A program made the position numbers and the translations under genes. From positions 22,010,001 to 22,074,000 of the forward strand of contig OX359246.1 in assembly GCA_947179485.1 (NCBI GenBank): a DNA stretch of 64,000 nt, read 5' to 3'. The stretch's first letter is position 1; the number at the start of each line of letters is the position of its first letter. The notes under the pieces are model-generated. The model was not told the origin of the DNA, did not search any database, and saw only the letters and a program-made list of their open reading frames with translations. Shown in pieces: positions 10,280 to 23,485 of the stretch. Origin of the DNA: Allacma fusca. Lineage: Eukaryota; Arthropoda; Collembola; Symphypleona; Sminthuridae.

Positions 10280-11256
10280 TAGCTCCTCACGAGTACGAGT
10301 AGATACTCGAGTTTCGAGTACGAGTTCGGGGCGAGTACGGTATCAACTTAAATTGGTACTTGTACTAGTCGGCCGAGTATCCGTTTTCGTACTCGAACTT
10401 GAGTATATTTCTAACGAGTATCAGAGCGAGTACGAGTAGGTTCAAAGTACTTAAACCAAAGCACGAGTACGAGTTCGGGACATAAATTCAAAAGTACTTG
10501 AACCCGTACTTGGATTTACATTTGATACTCGAGTAATTTCCTCCAGCACAAAGTCCACATCCATATTTCCTTGATTACAAAAAAGTTGTTGTTATTCCGA
10601 AGCAAAAAAGGAAAAGCGGTTAAATTCAAAATTACTACGAATACCATGAAACGTTACACCTACAGCGTAAGTTATTGTTCCAGCTCCGAATTGAGTACTA
10701 TATACTGTAGTTACTAATTGTAAGTATTTACCTATCGCCGTAAAATATAATGGAACAGGAGAATAGGGCAGAATTAATGGAGGTTAGAATGAGATTGACA
10801 TGACTGAAGAGAATCCAGTCGATATGACTGGCAGATTTAAATCTTGATCTATTTTTCATCGGCATTTTAATCTCGTTGGAGAAAATTTTCATTGCAAACA
10901 CTGTTCGTAAGTTACAGTTACAAATTCTTGTTAGTTGAATCTACTATTTGTTTTCTATTTCAATCTCTCTTTAACAAAAATAACGTCTAAACAAATGTGT
11001 TACGGTGTACTTGATACTCGAGTACGGTTCGGGTACGAGTTCAAGTACGGGTCGGTCGGTATAAACGTTTTATACTCGTAAGTACGGTCCAAGTTCAGTA
11101 AAAAATTATGAAATATAATACCGTCCTCCGAGTACAGGATTTTTTACTCGTACTTGAAGACACAAGTCCGGGTCAAGGGGGAATTTGGGCCGAAAATTCG
11201 AGTACGGTTCCAAGTACGAGTACGGTATGGATAACTACTCGACCCGTGAGGAGCTA
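10280..11256. mobile_element. Non-autonomous hAT-like element with GAGTACG keyword repeats
   Basis: It has 12-bp perfect terminal inverted repeats, TAGCTCCTCACG at 10,280 and CGTGAGGAGCTA ending at 11,256. Both ends are packed with GAGTACG / CGTACTC words over 200-250 bp, and the middle is plain AT-rich DNA. No transposase frame. ATACCAGAC stands directly left (10,270-10,278) and again at 20,312-20,320, right of the Gypsy element that later inserted beside the right end. This suggests the two sites were once continuous, but an exact 8-bp target duplication cannot be read. Confidence 0.7.
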
Positions 11257-11261
11257 CATAT

Positions 11262-11794
11262 TGTAAGGTATAAATACATAGTTGTAAGAAGTGTAGTTGT
11301 AAGAAGTGATTTTAGTCATGTAATAAAATTGTTATTAGTGTTAAAGGTCAGCTCTAGCTTCGTCTAGAGCAGAGTAAAGAATCCCTGACGAGGGACTTCT
11401 CACGTTCCACTTTGGACGCGTCTCATCTCATGAAATGATGTAATGATGTATGAATCACACACGACAGTGTTAAAGTGTGTGCAAATCTTATTTGCGAACT
11501 TCAGTCTTAGACTGAGAGTTATTCCTTTCTGTTTGATTTTTAGAATCCTCTGAGATTCCCCTTTGTTCTATTTTTAAGTTTCTGAAGTTATTGTTGAAGT
11601 AATTATCATTTCGTTTTCAGTTTCATTTTGAATAAATAATCAGCCTTCGGGTTATGTTATTCAATCATTGCGTGGATTACTTTTGAGACTTTTATTAATT
11701 GCTTTCATCCAATTAATTACATTTTTAGCACGAATAATAATTGATCAAGTTTGGAATGTTACTCAAATGGAGTGACCTCATCCTGACCTTAATA
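11262..11794 (+). repeat. Left terminal repeat of the Ty3/Gypsy element
   Basis: 533 bp, beginning TGTAAGG and ending CCTTAATA; same length and, by eye, same sequence as the right copy. Confidence 0.93.
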
Positions 11795-12336
11795 TGGTGG
11801 CCCATGTCAAAGACTTTTCACCAGTCTGCCCGTGAATAAGTCACCCGAATAGCTCTCAGATTAGACTCCCCGGGTTAAAAGCGCAATAATTAAGAAAAAA
11901 GTTTGAGATTTTGGCATTCATTTGAGATTGAATTTTAACATGAGGTTTGTCTAACGGTTGATTTTATTCCCGTCTCGAGAATTTTTTTAGGACTTGTAGC
12001 TTGCAACTACTGAAGTCAGGTGGACCAAGCGGCGAAATCTGCTGTCTTGGACTACCCCCGATTCTACTCTCCTGGCCCACGGAGGTTCCGAGGATCGAGT
12101 CATTGTTTGCAGAGGATTTGCCTGCCCATACAAGATTTTGCAGAGGATTTACCTGCCTTACTGGATTTTTGCAGACCTTTTCCTGCTTTCGAGTTTTCCA
12201 CAGAAGATTTTCCTGTGTGTGTTGTGTTGACAGAGTGATTTTCCTGTCCAAGTGTTTAAGTGATTTATTATTTTGGTCATATCAAGACTTACTGATGTTT
12301 TACTGGAAAAAGGTACGTAAATAATTATGGTTTTTT

Positions 12337-13836
12337 ATGTCTGGCTCAAAACAGCCTCCAAAGAAACCCCTTGCATCTCAGTCATCAATTTCACCTCCAC
12401 CTCAAGGTCGTTCAATTTGTTCAAATTCTAACCCTGACATTTTAGATAAAGATCAATTAGCTAAGGTTTTAAAGGCTGCTCGTAAGCGCCAACCTATAAC
12501 TACAGTTTCAAGTAGCACAGCTCAGACTCCTCCAACTACTACAACTGTTCCATTAATTCCACCCCTTAAAACCAAAACTACTAAACCTACTCCTAGTGCT
12601 AGTTTTACTCAAAGTGCTTCGCAGAAAAATGCAAAACGTGCTTCTCGTAAATTTAAGATCCCACCTCCGGTAATAAATTTATGTGATTTATTTCAAGAAC
12701 CTAGTGGTTATTTTTCAACAGTTTATTATCACACCAACAAAATGACGACGAATCCCCCCACTATCGTCATTCAAACCCCTCCAGCGAACTCGTTTCTTAA
12801 TTTTAAGAAAACAAATCAATTTGATCCGGCAAATCATGATGTTTTTGATTTTATTATGGATTTGGAGCGGATTATTGGATTACTTAAATGGGATTGGGCG
12901 GAGTTACAAAATAATCTCCCCAATTTATTATTGCCTGATCCATTTCTTTGGCTACAGGGTGAAATTAGACATACAGGTTCCACTGTAGTAGATATTCCCA
13001 CTATGTATACAGCTCTTCGAGAGAGATACGGTAAAAGCCGTCAAGTTTATTTACACCAACTTAAGTCAAAAGTTCAGGTAGAAAAAGAGTCATGTGCAAA
13101 ATTTTTGTATGCTATGGATACACTTTGTTCCCGATATGATGCAAATATGCCCGTCGCTGATAGAGTGGCTTGGGGCATTTCGGGATTACTCCCAAAATAC
13201 GCCCAAGCTACTAGCGGCTTGCGTTATACTAGTATCGCAGCCCTTGTTAGATTTTGCGAGCATCGTGAATTTCAACAAGAAGCTACTCCCATGCCCGATA
13301 CTACTGCTAAATTATTAGCTTTGGAAGAACAAATCAAAAATTTAACTACATCTGATGCCCCACATGCTCAAGTTAACGCATTAAATGGTAACCCACCTGC
13401 GCAACGTAATAATAGTCGTCGCGGACGAGGCGGTGGCAGAAATAATAATAATGGTGCTCCTCGTAACAATAATAATCAAAATAATGGTAATAATAATAAT
13501 CCCAACCCTGCTCGTGGGCTCCAATGCTATAATTGCAACAAATTTGGTCATTTTGCTCGCGACTGCCGGTCGGGAAATGGGCAGAGGGGACCCAACAATC
13601 AGAACCAGGGTCCCCAAAAAAATCAAAATCGACAACAATTCCAGAACCGCAACAATGGTCAACGGAATTACCAAAACAAAAATTTCCGCCGCAACAAAAA
13701 TTACAATCCCAACAATCGCCAGAATGTTCAAAGAGTGGAACTTGCTTTTGCGCCTCCTCAACAGGCTGCAGTTCCCCAGCAAGTCCAAGCAAATCCCACT
13801 CTACAGTCATACCCACAGATTACTTACCCTCTGTAA
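12337..13836 (+). CDS. gag region of the Ty3/Gypsy element (fossil)
   Basis: A 499-residue frame. Residues 1-110 are Ser/Thr/Pro-rich. Residues 140-310 form a helical capsid-like region. Residues 340-400 are Asn- and Gly/Arg-rich, followed by a CCHC knuckle (CYNCNKFGHFARDC) and a Gln/Asn-rich tail. The product would be the structural protein of the element. The AAT-rich stretch makes several other frames look open here by chance. Confidence 0.85.
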   Translation: MSGSKQPPKKPLASQSSISPPPQGRSICSNSNPDILDKDQLAKVLKAARKRQPITTVSSSTAQTPPTTTTVPLIPPLKTKTTKPTPSASFTQSASQKNAKRASRKFKIPPPVINLCDLFQEPSGYFSTVYYHTNKMTTNPPTIVIQTPPANSFLNFKKTNQFDPANHDVFDFIMDLERIIGLLKWDWAELQNNLPNLLLPDPFLWLQGEIRHTGSTVVDIPTMYTALRERYGKSRQVYLHQLKSKVQVEKESCAKFLYAMDTLCSRYDANMPVADRVAWGISGLLPKYAQATSGLRYTSIAALVRFCEHREFQQEATPMPDTTAKLLALEEQIKNLTTSDAPHAQVNALNGNPPAQRNNSRRGRGGGRNNNNGAPRNNNNQNNGNNNNPNPARGLQCYNCNKFGHFARDCRSGNGQRGPNNQNQGPQKNQNRQQFQNRNNGQRNYQNKNFRRNKNYNPNNRQNVQRVELAFAPPQQAAVPQQVQANPTLQSYPQITYPL

Positions 13837-16800
13837 ATGTTTTAAGTGCTACACATTGCCCCTGCATCATGTGTTATTTTACCTCAGTGACAATTGATGC
13901 TTTGGTTGATACTGGTGCTACACATACATTAATTTTACGAAGTGCAGTGCCAGCTGAGTGTAAAATTTTACCAGGCCCTCCCTGTCATATTATGACAGCT
14001 GACAAAACCAAACTTAAAACTTCCAGTGTAGTAACTTTGTGCTTTAGGTTAGATAATATTAATTACAAGAGTACAGCTCATGTGTTAGATACTCTCACCC
14101 TCCCATTAATTTTAGGGTGTGCATTCCTTAAACAATAAACATTGGTTGTCGATGTTAGTCGTAGTGTTATGTATAATTCACAAGTGACCCATTATCTTCG
14201 TAGTCATGCATACAATGAAGTGTGCTCCGCGGAATGTGGATGCTCCTTACCAGTAAAGTCCTTGTTTACAATTAACCTTCCCCCTCGACGTCAAATGTAC
14301 ATTTCAACCACAGATATGAATTCCACTCATTCATGTGCGTTCATTCCCAACCCTACAGTAGAAAAACAACTTCAAGTTATTTTTCCTCCTGTCATCAACC
14401 ATAGTAAAAATGTTTTATTGGCTTCCAATGTGTCTCGCTCTCCTCAACGTATTGTTGCAGGCACAATTTTAGGTTACTCACAACGGTATGAGTTTGTTCA
14501 AGCCCTCTCTTCTGTCCCAGTTATTCCCTCTGAAATTAAACCATTGACTACTGAACAACTTTCAGTTATCAATATTAATTCTCAACTTACCCCAGACCAG
14601 CGTCATGCTATTATTCAACTTTTAAATCGGTATTCTTATCTTTTTGCATGGAGCATTAATGATTTACAGGCTTGCATTCTCCCTCCTATGCGTATACAGT
14701 TGAACTCGGATGTTCCGGTTCAGTCCAAACCGTATAGACTAAGTCCCCTTGAACGTGAAATATTAAAAGGTGAACTTGACAAATTCATACAGGCTAATAT
14801 TATAGTCCCGTGTGAGTCTTCCAATTATTCAACCCCAGTGTTTTTAGTTCAACAAAAATTAAATAAATGGCGATTAGTGTGTGATTTTACCAAGTTAAAC
14901 AAAATCACTAAAGATGAGTTATTTCCTCTACCCCGCATTGATGATTTACTTTTTCAGCTCCGACATGCAAAGTATTTTTCCCCCTTGGATTTATTTAGCG
15001 GCTATTATCAGGCTCTGATTCATCCTGATGATAGACATTTATGCGCTATTATTACAGAGTTTGGTATTTATATGTACCTCCGCGTTTGTTTCGGTCTCAA
15101 AAATGCTCCGGCCTATTTCCAAAAATTAGCTATAGCAACTTTGGGACGCTTACGCTATACACATGATGTATCATATATAGATGATATAATTCCCTACAGT
15201 CGTGATTTTCCTTCTCATTTAGTCGCCCTTGAATTAGTTTTTCAGGCATTATCCCGAGTTAATTTCCGGCTTAGCTCATGAAAATGTAACTTTGCTATGC
15301 AAGAGCATATTATTTTTGGATTTTATTTGACCCAACAAGGATTAACTACGGAACCGGCAAAAGTGGCTGCTATAATGCGCCAGCCGAAACCCAATAATTT
15401 AGATACACTTAGAAAATTTTTGGGTACTATAGGTTATTAACGTAGATTTATTTTAGGCTTTGCTCAGATTGCAGCTCCATTGCAGAGCTTACTCAAAAAG
15501 CATTCTTTGTACCATTGGTCCAAAGATTGTGATGAGTCTTTTGAAAATCTCAAACAGGCAGTGTGTAAAGCTCCTATATTGAGACATTATGATGAGAATC
15601 TTCCATGTTTATTGTACACGGATGCGAGCAACCTTGCAATTGCAGGGATTCTCCACCAACAGTTTGAGGATGGAGAGCATCCCGTTTATTATGTCTCTCG
15701 TGCACTCACTCCTACGGAGAAGAATTGGAGTGTCACTGAGAAAGAGTGCCTTGCTGTTGTATTTTCCACAAAAAAGTTGCGTGAATTTTTATTTTTAAAG
15801 CCTTTTACTATTGTAACTGACCATCATGCATTATACTTTTTAAAATGTCAGCGTGACCCTACTGCTAGACTTACGAAAATGTCTATAATATTACAGGAGT
15901 ATAGATATGTCATACGTTATAAGAAAGGCTCTCTCCACAGGAATGTGGATGGCGTCTCCCGTTGTCCGCATGCCCTGTCTGGTGATACACAATCTGAAGA
16001 TGATTTAATTTTACCAGGTTTTCAAGCTTCTCTCATTACTCCTTTTGATCCTTTAATTAATCCTGACGACTTAAAACATGCTCAAGCAATTGATCCTGTT
16101 TTGCAGAGATTATTAACAAAAAAGCGCTCAAAAGTTACTTCCAACAGTGATGGTGTGTATTTTATTCAGTTTAATCCTAGGCAACCTAATTTACTTTTAG
16201 TTCCTACGGCCTTGATTCCCACATTATTACATAATGCTCATAATCATCCCTTAGCAGGTCATCTCAGTTTTCGTAGATGTTTGGCAAGGACCCGTCCCTA
16301 TTATTGGTGGCGATCCATGACCGCGGACACTTTCAAGCATTGCTCACAATGCCCCGAGTGCCAAAGTCGCCAACATCAGACTCGTCTACGGATGGACAGT
16401 CTTAAAATAATTCCTATAAAAATCCCCGCTAGTACTTACGCGATGGATTCATTAGGCCCCTTTAAAGAAACTCCTAGAGGTAATAAATATGTGCTAGTTT
16501 TAACAGACTTGTTTACAAAATGGGTTCATGTTTCATTGCTTCCTGTCAAAGATGCTGCGAATGGTTCCATGCATCTCGAACAATTTATTTTAACTTTTCC
16601 AGGCATGTCCACATTAATTTCTGATGGTGCCGCTGAATTTAAGTCGGCAGTTGTGCAAACGTTAACACAACAGTTTAACATTACTCATAATTTTAGTGTG
16701 CCCTTTCACCCCCGGTCTCATGGAGCCGTGGAAAGAGTGAACCAAACTTTAGCAATAATGCTTAGTAAGTTTGTTTCAGATAATCAAGATAATTGGGACG

Positions 16801-17493
16801 TATATGTTCCATATGTAATTGCTGCTTACAATACCAGTTAGCATTCGGTTACAAAAATTTCCCCTTTCCAAGCATTTTTTCGGGCGCCAGCCTCCAGCTC
16901 CCATGCTAAATTCAATCCCTAATTCCCTTTTAAGTATTACTCAATTGAGTCCGAATCAAGTAAAAATTATGCATCAGCTAATTGCTCAATTAATTCGCAA
17001 AGCTCAAATTCAGGCCAAGGAAAAATTTGATGCGCAATACAGACCCTTTGAATATAAAGTTGGTTCCCACGTTAGATTTTACTTACCACAGCGTAAAGTT
17101 GGTCTTTCCGATAAATTACTCTGTAGGTGGATAGGCCCCTATACAATTGTAAGCATAGATAAGAACAATAATGCTGAGCTAGTTATAACATTCCCTTCTC
17201 AAAGGTTGCGACCTAATGTCCGGTGTCATCTTTCACAGCTCAAGCTTATAAGTTTAGATTTAGGTAATGGTATAATACACCCTGAGTATGTATACACAAG
17301 TGATGACCAAGATGAGTTTAACTCTTGGCTCAGTCATTTTCACTCCTCCGACTCTCCTGACATTTCCACTCCATCATCATCTTCTGAAAGTTCGACTCGT
17401 GTTCCAGTTTTATCCAAAGCTTCGTCTCCATCTAAACTCCCACTTCCGGTGCGAAAATCTCAGCGATTGATTGATAAAGATAAACGTGTATAA
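13837..17493 (+). CDS. pol region of the Ty3/Gypsy element (fossil; treated as one region)
   Basis: Protease, reverse transcriptase, RNase H and integrase signatures appear in Ty3/Gypsy order. Examples are DTGATHTLI for the protease, YIDDI for the reverse transcriptase, TDASNLAIAG and TDHHALYFL for RNase H, and a zinc finger with CSQCPECQ followed by a DDE core for the integrase. The C-terminal end carries the VGSHVRFYLP...WIGPYTIV fold usual after integrase. The region is not one uninterrupted frame. Confidence 0.85.
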
Positions 17494-19410
17494 TTTTTGT
17501 CATAATTACTTTAGTTGCCCCACTGTGTCATTTTACACATGCATCGTAATGAATTCTTCATCCCCCAACATTCCAGCACCCCCGCAATATCCGACTCTCC
17601 AAGGCCAACTGACTCCTATGACTACGCTGGGAGTCCGGCCAATATTCAAATTAGGAGAGAACCCTTGGTCGCAGTTAGCTTCGGTTACACTCCCTACTCC
17701 ATCCAATATCCCAGTTTATTGTCCGGTGGCCGAGTGTATTGTAAAAAAATTTCCCCTTCAGTTTTCGGATGCAACTGGACAAGTCATTGCTGCAACGGAT
17801 TGTTCAGTTCCCATTTACTCCAGAATTTTTCGTCACGTCGCCCTGGGACTTGTGTTACCCAGTGCTGTGCCCTTGCTCATAGATCAATTGAGAGGTGCTT
17901 ATTGTGCGGCAGCATACCGCCAGGCTATAACATGGAAACAATTGTTACATCAAATGAGGGATTCCCCAGCGGAATTCGTTCTGTCCACTCCAGTGATTTT
18001 AGTGGACCCTCAAATCCACATAGAAGTTTTTACCCAGTCAACACTCGAGCATCTAAAAGCAGTTCCGAAACAACGGAAATTGCTCCCTACCTCGAGTCCT
18101 CTAAAAAATGCGAAATATCATTGCCACAGTCGCCCGCCTATTCAAATGTCAGCTCCGAGTCACTCGCGAGCTCAGTTTTTAGTAGTTCCGCCAGAGATTC
18201 ACCCCAACCCGGTACATCCGGCGTGCCAAGATTTTTCCACCCCAAAAGTGACTCACCCCCAGTGTCAGTTCAAAAACCTGTCATTAATCCGACCCGCTCA
18301 AAGCGATCCAATTCGCGTGCGGAACGAGGCTCCTGCATATCGCCTTCCCTCCTTCGAAGTGCTCCGTTCGGGACTTCCGTCCACGACAGTTTTTTCCACG
18401 ACGAGCACGATGAGCCGGCCTCCGCTCTCTTCGGAGAATCCGCCTCATCACCTGGAATCATCGTCCCACCTTCCGGGGACTCCTCCGACGACTCGGTCAC
18501 ATATGTCTCCACAGTTCCTGCTAAACGACCGAGGAGAATTTGTGGCCTCTCCACAAAGTTCACCACGCTCTGTGTTTTCTTCCTCATCTGCTCCGGCGGA
18601 GCGGCCTTACTACCCCCGCCCGGAGGATGGAACAGCTTACCATCCCTCACACATGGATTCAGTCTCTCCAAAATGAACAAACAACAGGCTCTTTCCAACC
18701 AAAAGTTGGTAATTCCTCCCCAAAGGTCAGTAAGTATTAACACACTTCATTCTAAAGTTGCCCCTAATCCTTTTCTCACTGACATAAATAAGAAAAAGCG
18801 TGCTAATGCATTAAAAGTGATGGCTCTTGGAGCCGGTTTTGTGCTTGCTCCTCCCGTAATTTCTAAAGTGCTTGATTTTGTGCCTTAACCTTTTAATACC
18901 TTCAATCAAAATCTTTCTCCACATCAACTTCTCAAAGAAGATGTTACTAGTGCGAGTGAAAGTGTTAATTTCAGCCCTAACGTGACCTTGTCTCCCATGG
19001 AACAAGCCATACAAGATTTCAAGCTACTCCAACTAATGATGATTGCCGACCCTAAAACTTTCAACCTTGAAGACGTTGTAAAGTCCACCAAAGCTACACC
19101 AGCCCCTCCGACTGCACAAGAGCAGTCTTTGAAACTTCCAGTCATCCCTGCCGTCATTCCAACCCCTCAACTTGAAGTTGGCCTCGGCACCGGTGATTAT
19201 AATTTGGAATTCAGAATTTTCTCCATAACTGGTATTGTTTTCTTTACTATTTTTGGTTTACTTTTAATCATTTACGGTTGTTACCGTTATCGCCGCACTT
19301 CTTCGCGTCAACACGGACACCTCCAGCAGGCCGTCTTCGTGTCAACTCCTGAAGATAATAACAACGCCCAGCGTCCTGCTCCCGTTGTTACCTTCCCCGG
19401 TGCTTATTGA
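17494..19410 (+). CDS. Extra 3' coding segment of the Ty3/Gypsy element (unrecognised, possibly env-like; fossil)
   Basis: Between integrase and the right terminal repeat lies about 1.9 kb of mostly open sequence rich in Ser and Pro. Two frames are open over much of it, which may simply reflect composition. Close to the end (18,982-19,410) a short frame carries one strong hydrophobic helix (ITGIVFFTIFGLLLIIYG) followed by a basic cytoplasmic-like tail. Env-bearing Ty3/Gypsy elements keep their third gene in this place, but no signal peptide, furin site or fusion peptide could be pointed to with confidence. Confidence 0.5.
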
Positions 19411-19774
19411 CTTTCATCAATAAAGCGCCGTGTGTATATAAAAGTGTGGTGTTAAAAATATTTTAGTTAGTGTATTTAGTGCTTAAAATTATGGAATTAA
19501 ACAAATTGTCATAGTTTTAAGTGGCTTTCAGTCGTGCAGCCAACTTGATAATGCCTTCCTTGTAAATTATCAAGTGTAAGTATAGATGAAAAATACAAAC
19601 CCAATCTTTTGTCTCTCTTTCCTCTTGCTGTAACTATCTATTCTATCATTTTCAGGTTTGTACTTACAAGTACTTATTATGGTATCATTTTGACTTAATT
19701 TTGGTCATTCATATTTTAATCATGATAAAATTGTTCACATTTTGAGGACAAAATGTTTTTCCCGGACCCCGGGA

Positions 19775-20307
19775 TGTAAGGTATAAATACATAGTTGTAA
19801 GAAGTGTAGTTGTAAGAAGTGATTTTAGTCATGTAATAAAATTGTTATTAGTGTTAAAGGTCAGCTCTAGCTTCGTCTAGAGCAGAGTAAAGAATCCCTG
19901 ACGAGGGACTTCTCACGTTCCACTTTGGACGCGTCTCATCTCATGAAATGATGTAATGATGTATGAATCACACACGACAGTGTTAAAGTGTGTGCAAATC
20001 TTATTTGCGAACTTCAGTCTTAGACTGAGAGTTATTCCTTTCTGTTTGATTTTTAGAATCCTCTGAGATTCCCCTTTGTTCTATTTTTAAGTTTCTGAAG
20101 TTATTGTTGAAGTAATTATCATTTCGTTTTCAGTTTCATTTTGAATAAATAATCAGCCTTCGGGTTATGTTATTCAATCATTGCGTGGATTACTTTTGAG
20201 ACTTTTATTAATTGCTTTCATCCAATTAATTACATTTTTAGCACGAATAATAATTGATCAAGTTTGGAATGTTACTCAAATGGAGTGACCTCATCCTGAC
20301 CTTAATA
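19775..20307 (+). repeat. Right terminal repeat of the Ty3/Gypsy element
   Basis: 533 bp, identical by eye to 11,262-11,794, and followed by the target duplication ATAT. Confidence 0.93.
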
Positions 20308-20320
20308 ATATATACCAGAC

Positions 20321-23020
20321 CATTGACATCACTAGCAAAATATTTTATACAATGTTAATTTCAGAATGTTATTTTGAAAAATAAGCTTAAGTTAAATATT
20401 TGTTTTACAACTTCTTTTTAGGACAAAAACAAAATGACAAAGCACTTTGGGCAAGTATGCAGTTATATTAACGGTAAAACAGTTTCATAAGCAAAACAAT
20501 TGCATCATGCCAAGCCAACGATTCAAAGCTTGTCTCAATTTAAAATCTTTGGTCACTTTTTGACCTCATTATAACGCAATGACATGATCTTACCGATCCG
20601 AACGGAAACAACGTCGTTTCTCTTGACTAGTATACACCCATAACGAGTCAAAACGTAGCATTCCTATCTCTCCTAACGCAGCACAAAGTGTATCAGCGCG
20701 TCTGCACGAATACCAATTACTAATTAATTCAATAAATAATTTATACCTTTTTTTCTGGGTAATTACAGCATTATCTATAGTAATAGTGTAAAACGTCAAA
20801 CGTATGACTATTTTATTGCTACAGCGAAATCAATTGAAATTAACGAAATCCCATGACACGTGTTAAAATACAATTTTTGGTAATGAATTCAAAATTAAAC
20901 GGAATAAAACATTATTTAATTACTCTTAATCAGGCATGTGTAACTCGCAGAATGTCTGAGCCTAAATGATGTCCCGTGACGAGTACAAAAAGGTTCCCTT
21001 GGGCAATTTTCGAAATACGGGGTTATAAACCCAAATAATAACTTAGTAAAGCCTTCCATATCACCTTAGGATCTTAAATAATTTTGCTGGGTCCCATCGG
21101 GTAATGTGTTATCCTGGTCGCATGTGGCTGTTCAACCTCAATTATGGACTTTCTGCTGGACATACATATTTGAACCTACTACAATGTATTTTGACGTGAA
21201 CTGCTACCCTGATTCCATTCTTTGTATTACCTATCTCATAAGGCCACGGGAACAGGGTACTCACTCTGTACTATTATACTCACCCTGTTACTTTTTCAAA
21301 GTAAGCACTTACACATTTTATTCACTGTCAGAAATGCAGCAAAGTGATATTTTTGTCAGTTACTGGGAAATCAAGACTAAATGCAAGTTCATCACGTGGC
21401 CCGGGACAAATCAGGACTTCCGGGCACCGTGTTTGGACCAGACCAGTTTCATAAAATGTGGATCAGGATTGGCATCATTACACAAAAAAGTGTAGATTGT
21501 TACCACTCATAGTCTCGCATATTATACACAGTATTACCCGTAGGAATGAATATTTTTATTTGTATTGTTTTTACGTTGTATTATTTTTGGCTTGTCGAAG
21601 CCGTATTTAATATGACCAATGTAATATCAACTGGGACAATGCAGAATGTACATTACTTTATGCTAATTGCATTCCTAAAAGTGTATAAAGTTTTCGTGAA
21701 GGTAATACAAATCAAATCATATTTTACTCCTCCAAAAATATTATAACCTAAATCCACGACATTACTTACAAGCAACACTTTCAAGTAAATGATAGCTATG
21801 AAATATGTACGTTCTAGTCTTCTACTCGAATAATAAAATACGGGAAATACCTCCGAAAACATTAGTCAAGTTGAGTCTGTAAACACAATAAGTAAATATT
21901 GCTAACGGGAAAATAAATAAGTTCTGGGCATTTTGAAGCACATAATTAAACGGTATAGGTATATAGAAATGCCGAAACATAACCATTTGAAAAACGGAAG
22001 CTGAAATGGATTTGTTGGTGTAGTTGACTCGAGAGCGAATATATGAAACTATTTAACATAGACTTACAAACGCAACCCATTGGTGGACTACACTCACCAT
22101 GCAATTATTGTTCCTAGACCAGCTGTATTTTTCACGTCGTTGTCATCAGTCAGTGTGACATGGGCAAACAGATTACTAGCATTCGTGGTCTCACAGACGA
22201 CACACAACTTTACCTGTAGAATAGAATCATCATCAAAATGATTTCCTTGCATTACTTGTGGCGTATAAAATTATCGTATTTATCATGCGTTTTAATACAT
22301 ATTATAGTAATTCATCATGCTTTATATATATTTAAGTGATTGACCCACAAACCACCTTTATTTGAATCACATTATATTGCTATATCGTTGTTACTAATCA
22401 AAACGTGACACGAGAGGATAACGCAGCAATTATTAATATATGGCTCTTTCAGCGGACACGCTTCTACTCCAAAAGCAACAACATTCATTATAAGCAACAC
22501 GCTAAAGTCAATTAACGTTTTGAAATATGTAAGGCGTTTATTAGAGAAGTTGTGAAAGCTTGATAAGACAAGAACTTAATTAAGGTTAATTTGTGCAGCT
22601 TTAGAGTATTAAGTATAGTCCAAGGTTCCATATAATCTGTTTTCAAAGCTTTAATATAATAATATAATAGAAAGTTTATTGATCAGTCCAATAAGACCCC
22701 ATCAAACATCCCCAATGATGGTATTGTATTGTGCTAGACGCATTTTGTTCTGCGCATTACTGCAACAATCCAAAGTTGCTGCGCAAACCTGAACAAAATT
22801 TTGTGTTACCATAAACATATGTAGCAATTATTTTATATTACACTATAATGTTTTGATTATAAATAAATAAGATATCTAGCATGTCCCATTGCAAATTTTT
22901 GTTTAAAGTGCCCCAAATGCACTGATTTTTTGGGCAAAATAATAGCGAGTCAAATTTGATCTTATAGTTTTAAAGTTACATAATTCAATGCAATTTGTAC
23001 GCAGCTGCTACACACTTAGT
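20321..23020. other. No gene recognised
   Basis: AT-rich DNA. The longest frames (70-130 codons near 20.6 and 21.1 kb) show no recognisable motif and no partner elsewhere in the window. Confidence 0.6.
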
Positions 23021-23021
23021 A

Positions 23022-23485
23022 CATACATACTCCGATCCTCCCAATAAATGCATATGCAAGATAGGGGGTGCAGATACATGGTTAAGATTACACTGCGGTA
23101 TGAAAAATAAGTACCCCGATACTCTGGTATGGGTCATGATAATTACCAGATAATGCCATTCCCTAACTTCGGGTACGGATACGGGTGCCGATTGTGCGTA
23201 CCCGTTCCGAGCACTGCTAGGGATGAAGAGAGGGTTACCCGGTACCATCATAAAACAGTTATTTTCAACTGTGACTTGGAGTCGTTCACCGTAGATAGTC
23301 AATAGACGAAACGGCAATAAATAGCTTAATATTCAATGTCGGAGTAAATTAGTATAGTGATTAAAATGTCTTCAGGGATCTGAACCAGCTTATCAGACGG
23401 TGTACTACAATTTTAGTGGATCTCACATACTTAAGTTGATTGACAGCATTTATCAGTTTTGTGATACAAATATAGGGTGGCGTAC
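23022..23485. repeat. Duplicated block, copy 1
   Basis: About 460 bp similar to 24,117-24,585 over nearly its whole length (shared words include ATGCATATGCAAGATAGGGG and CGAGCACTGCTAGGGA). Inside is a GGGTAC / GATACGGGTACC keyword patch ending GAGCACTG, built like the hAT keyword elements elsewhere in the window. Confidence 0.8.

Larger units (their letters stand above)
11262..20307 (+). mobile_element. Ty3/Gypsy LTR element, nearly whole and very recent (fossil)
   Basis: Terminal repeats of 533 bp (11,262-11,794 and 19,775-20,307) look identical by eye. The target duplication ATAT lies at 11,258-11,261 and 20,308-20,311. A primer-binding-like TGGTGGCCC directly follows the left repeat. Parts in order: gag (about 12.3-13.8 kb; Asn-rich C-terminus and a zinc knuckle CYNCNKFGHFARDC); pol (about 13.8-17.5 kb) with protease (DTGATHTLI), reverse transcriptase (YIDDI), RNase H and integrase (HHCC-type finger) in the order usual for Ty3/Gypsy; then an extra 3' coding segment. 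Identical repeats mean a very recent insertion. It looks close to whole, with about three interruptions in its coding parts. Confidence 0.92.

Noticed and set aside
13373-13897. Several long frames on both strands over the gag C-terminus
   Set aside because: The AAT/CAA-rich low-complexity DNA leaves all frames open; only the gag frame has a zinc knuckle.
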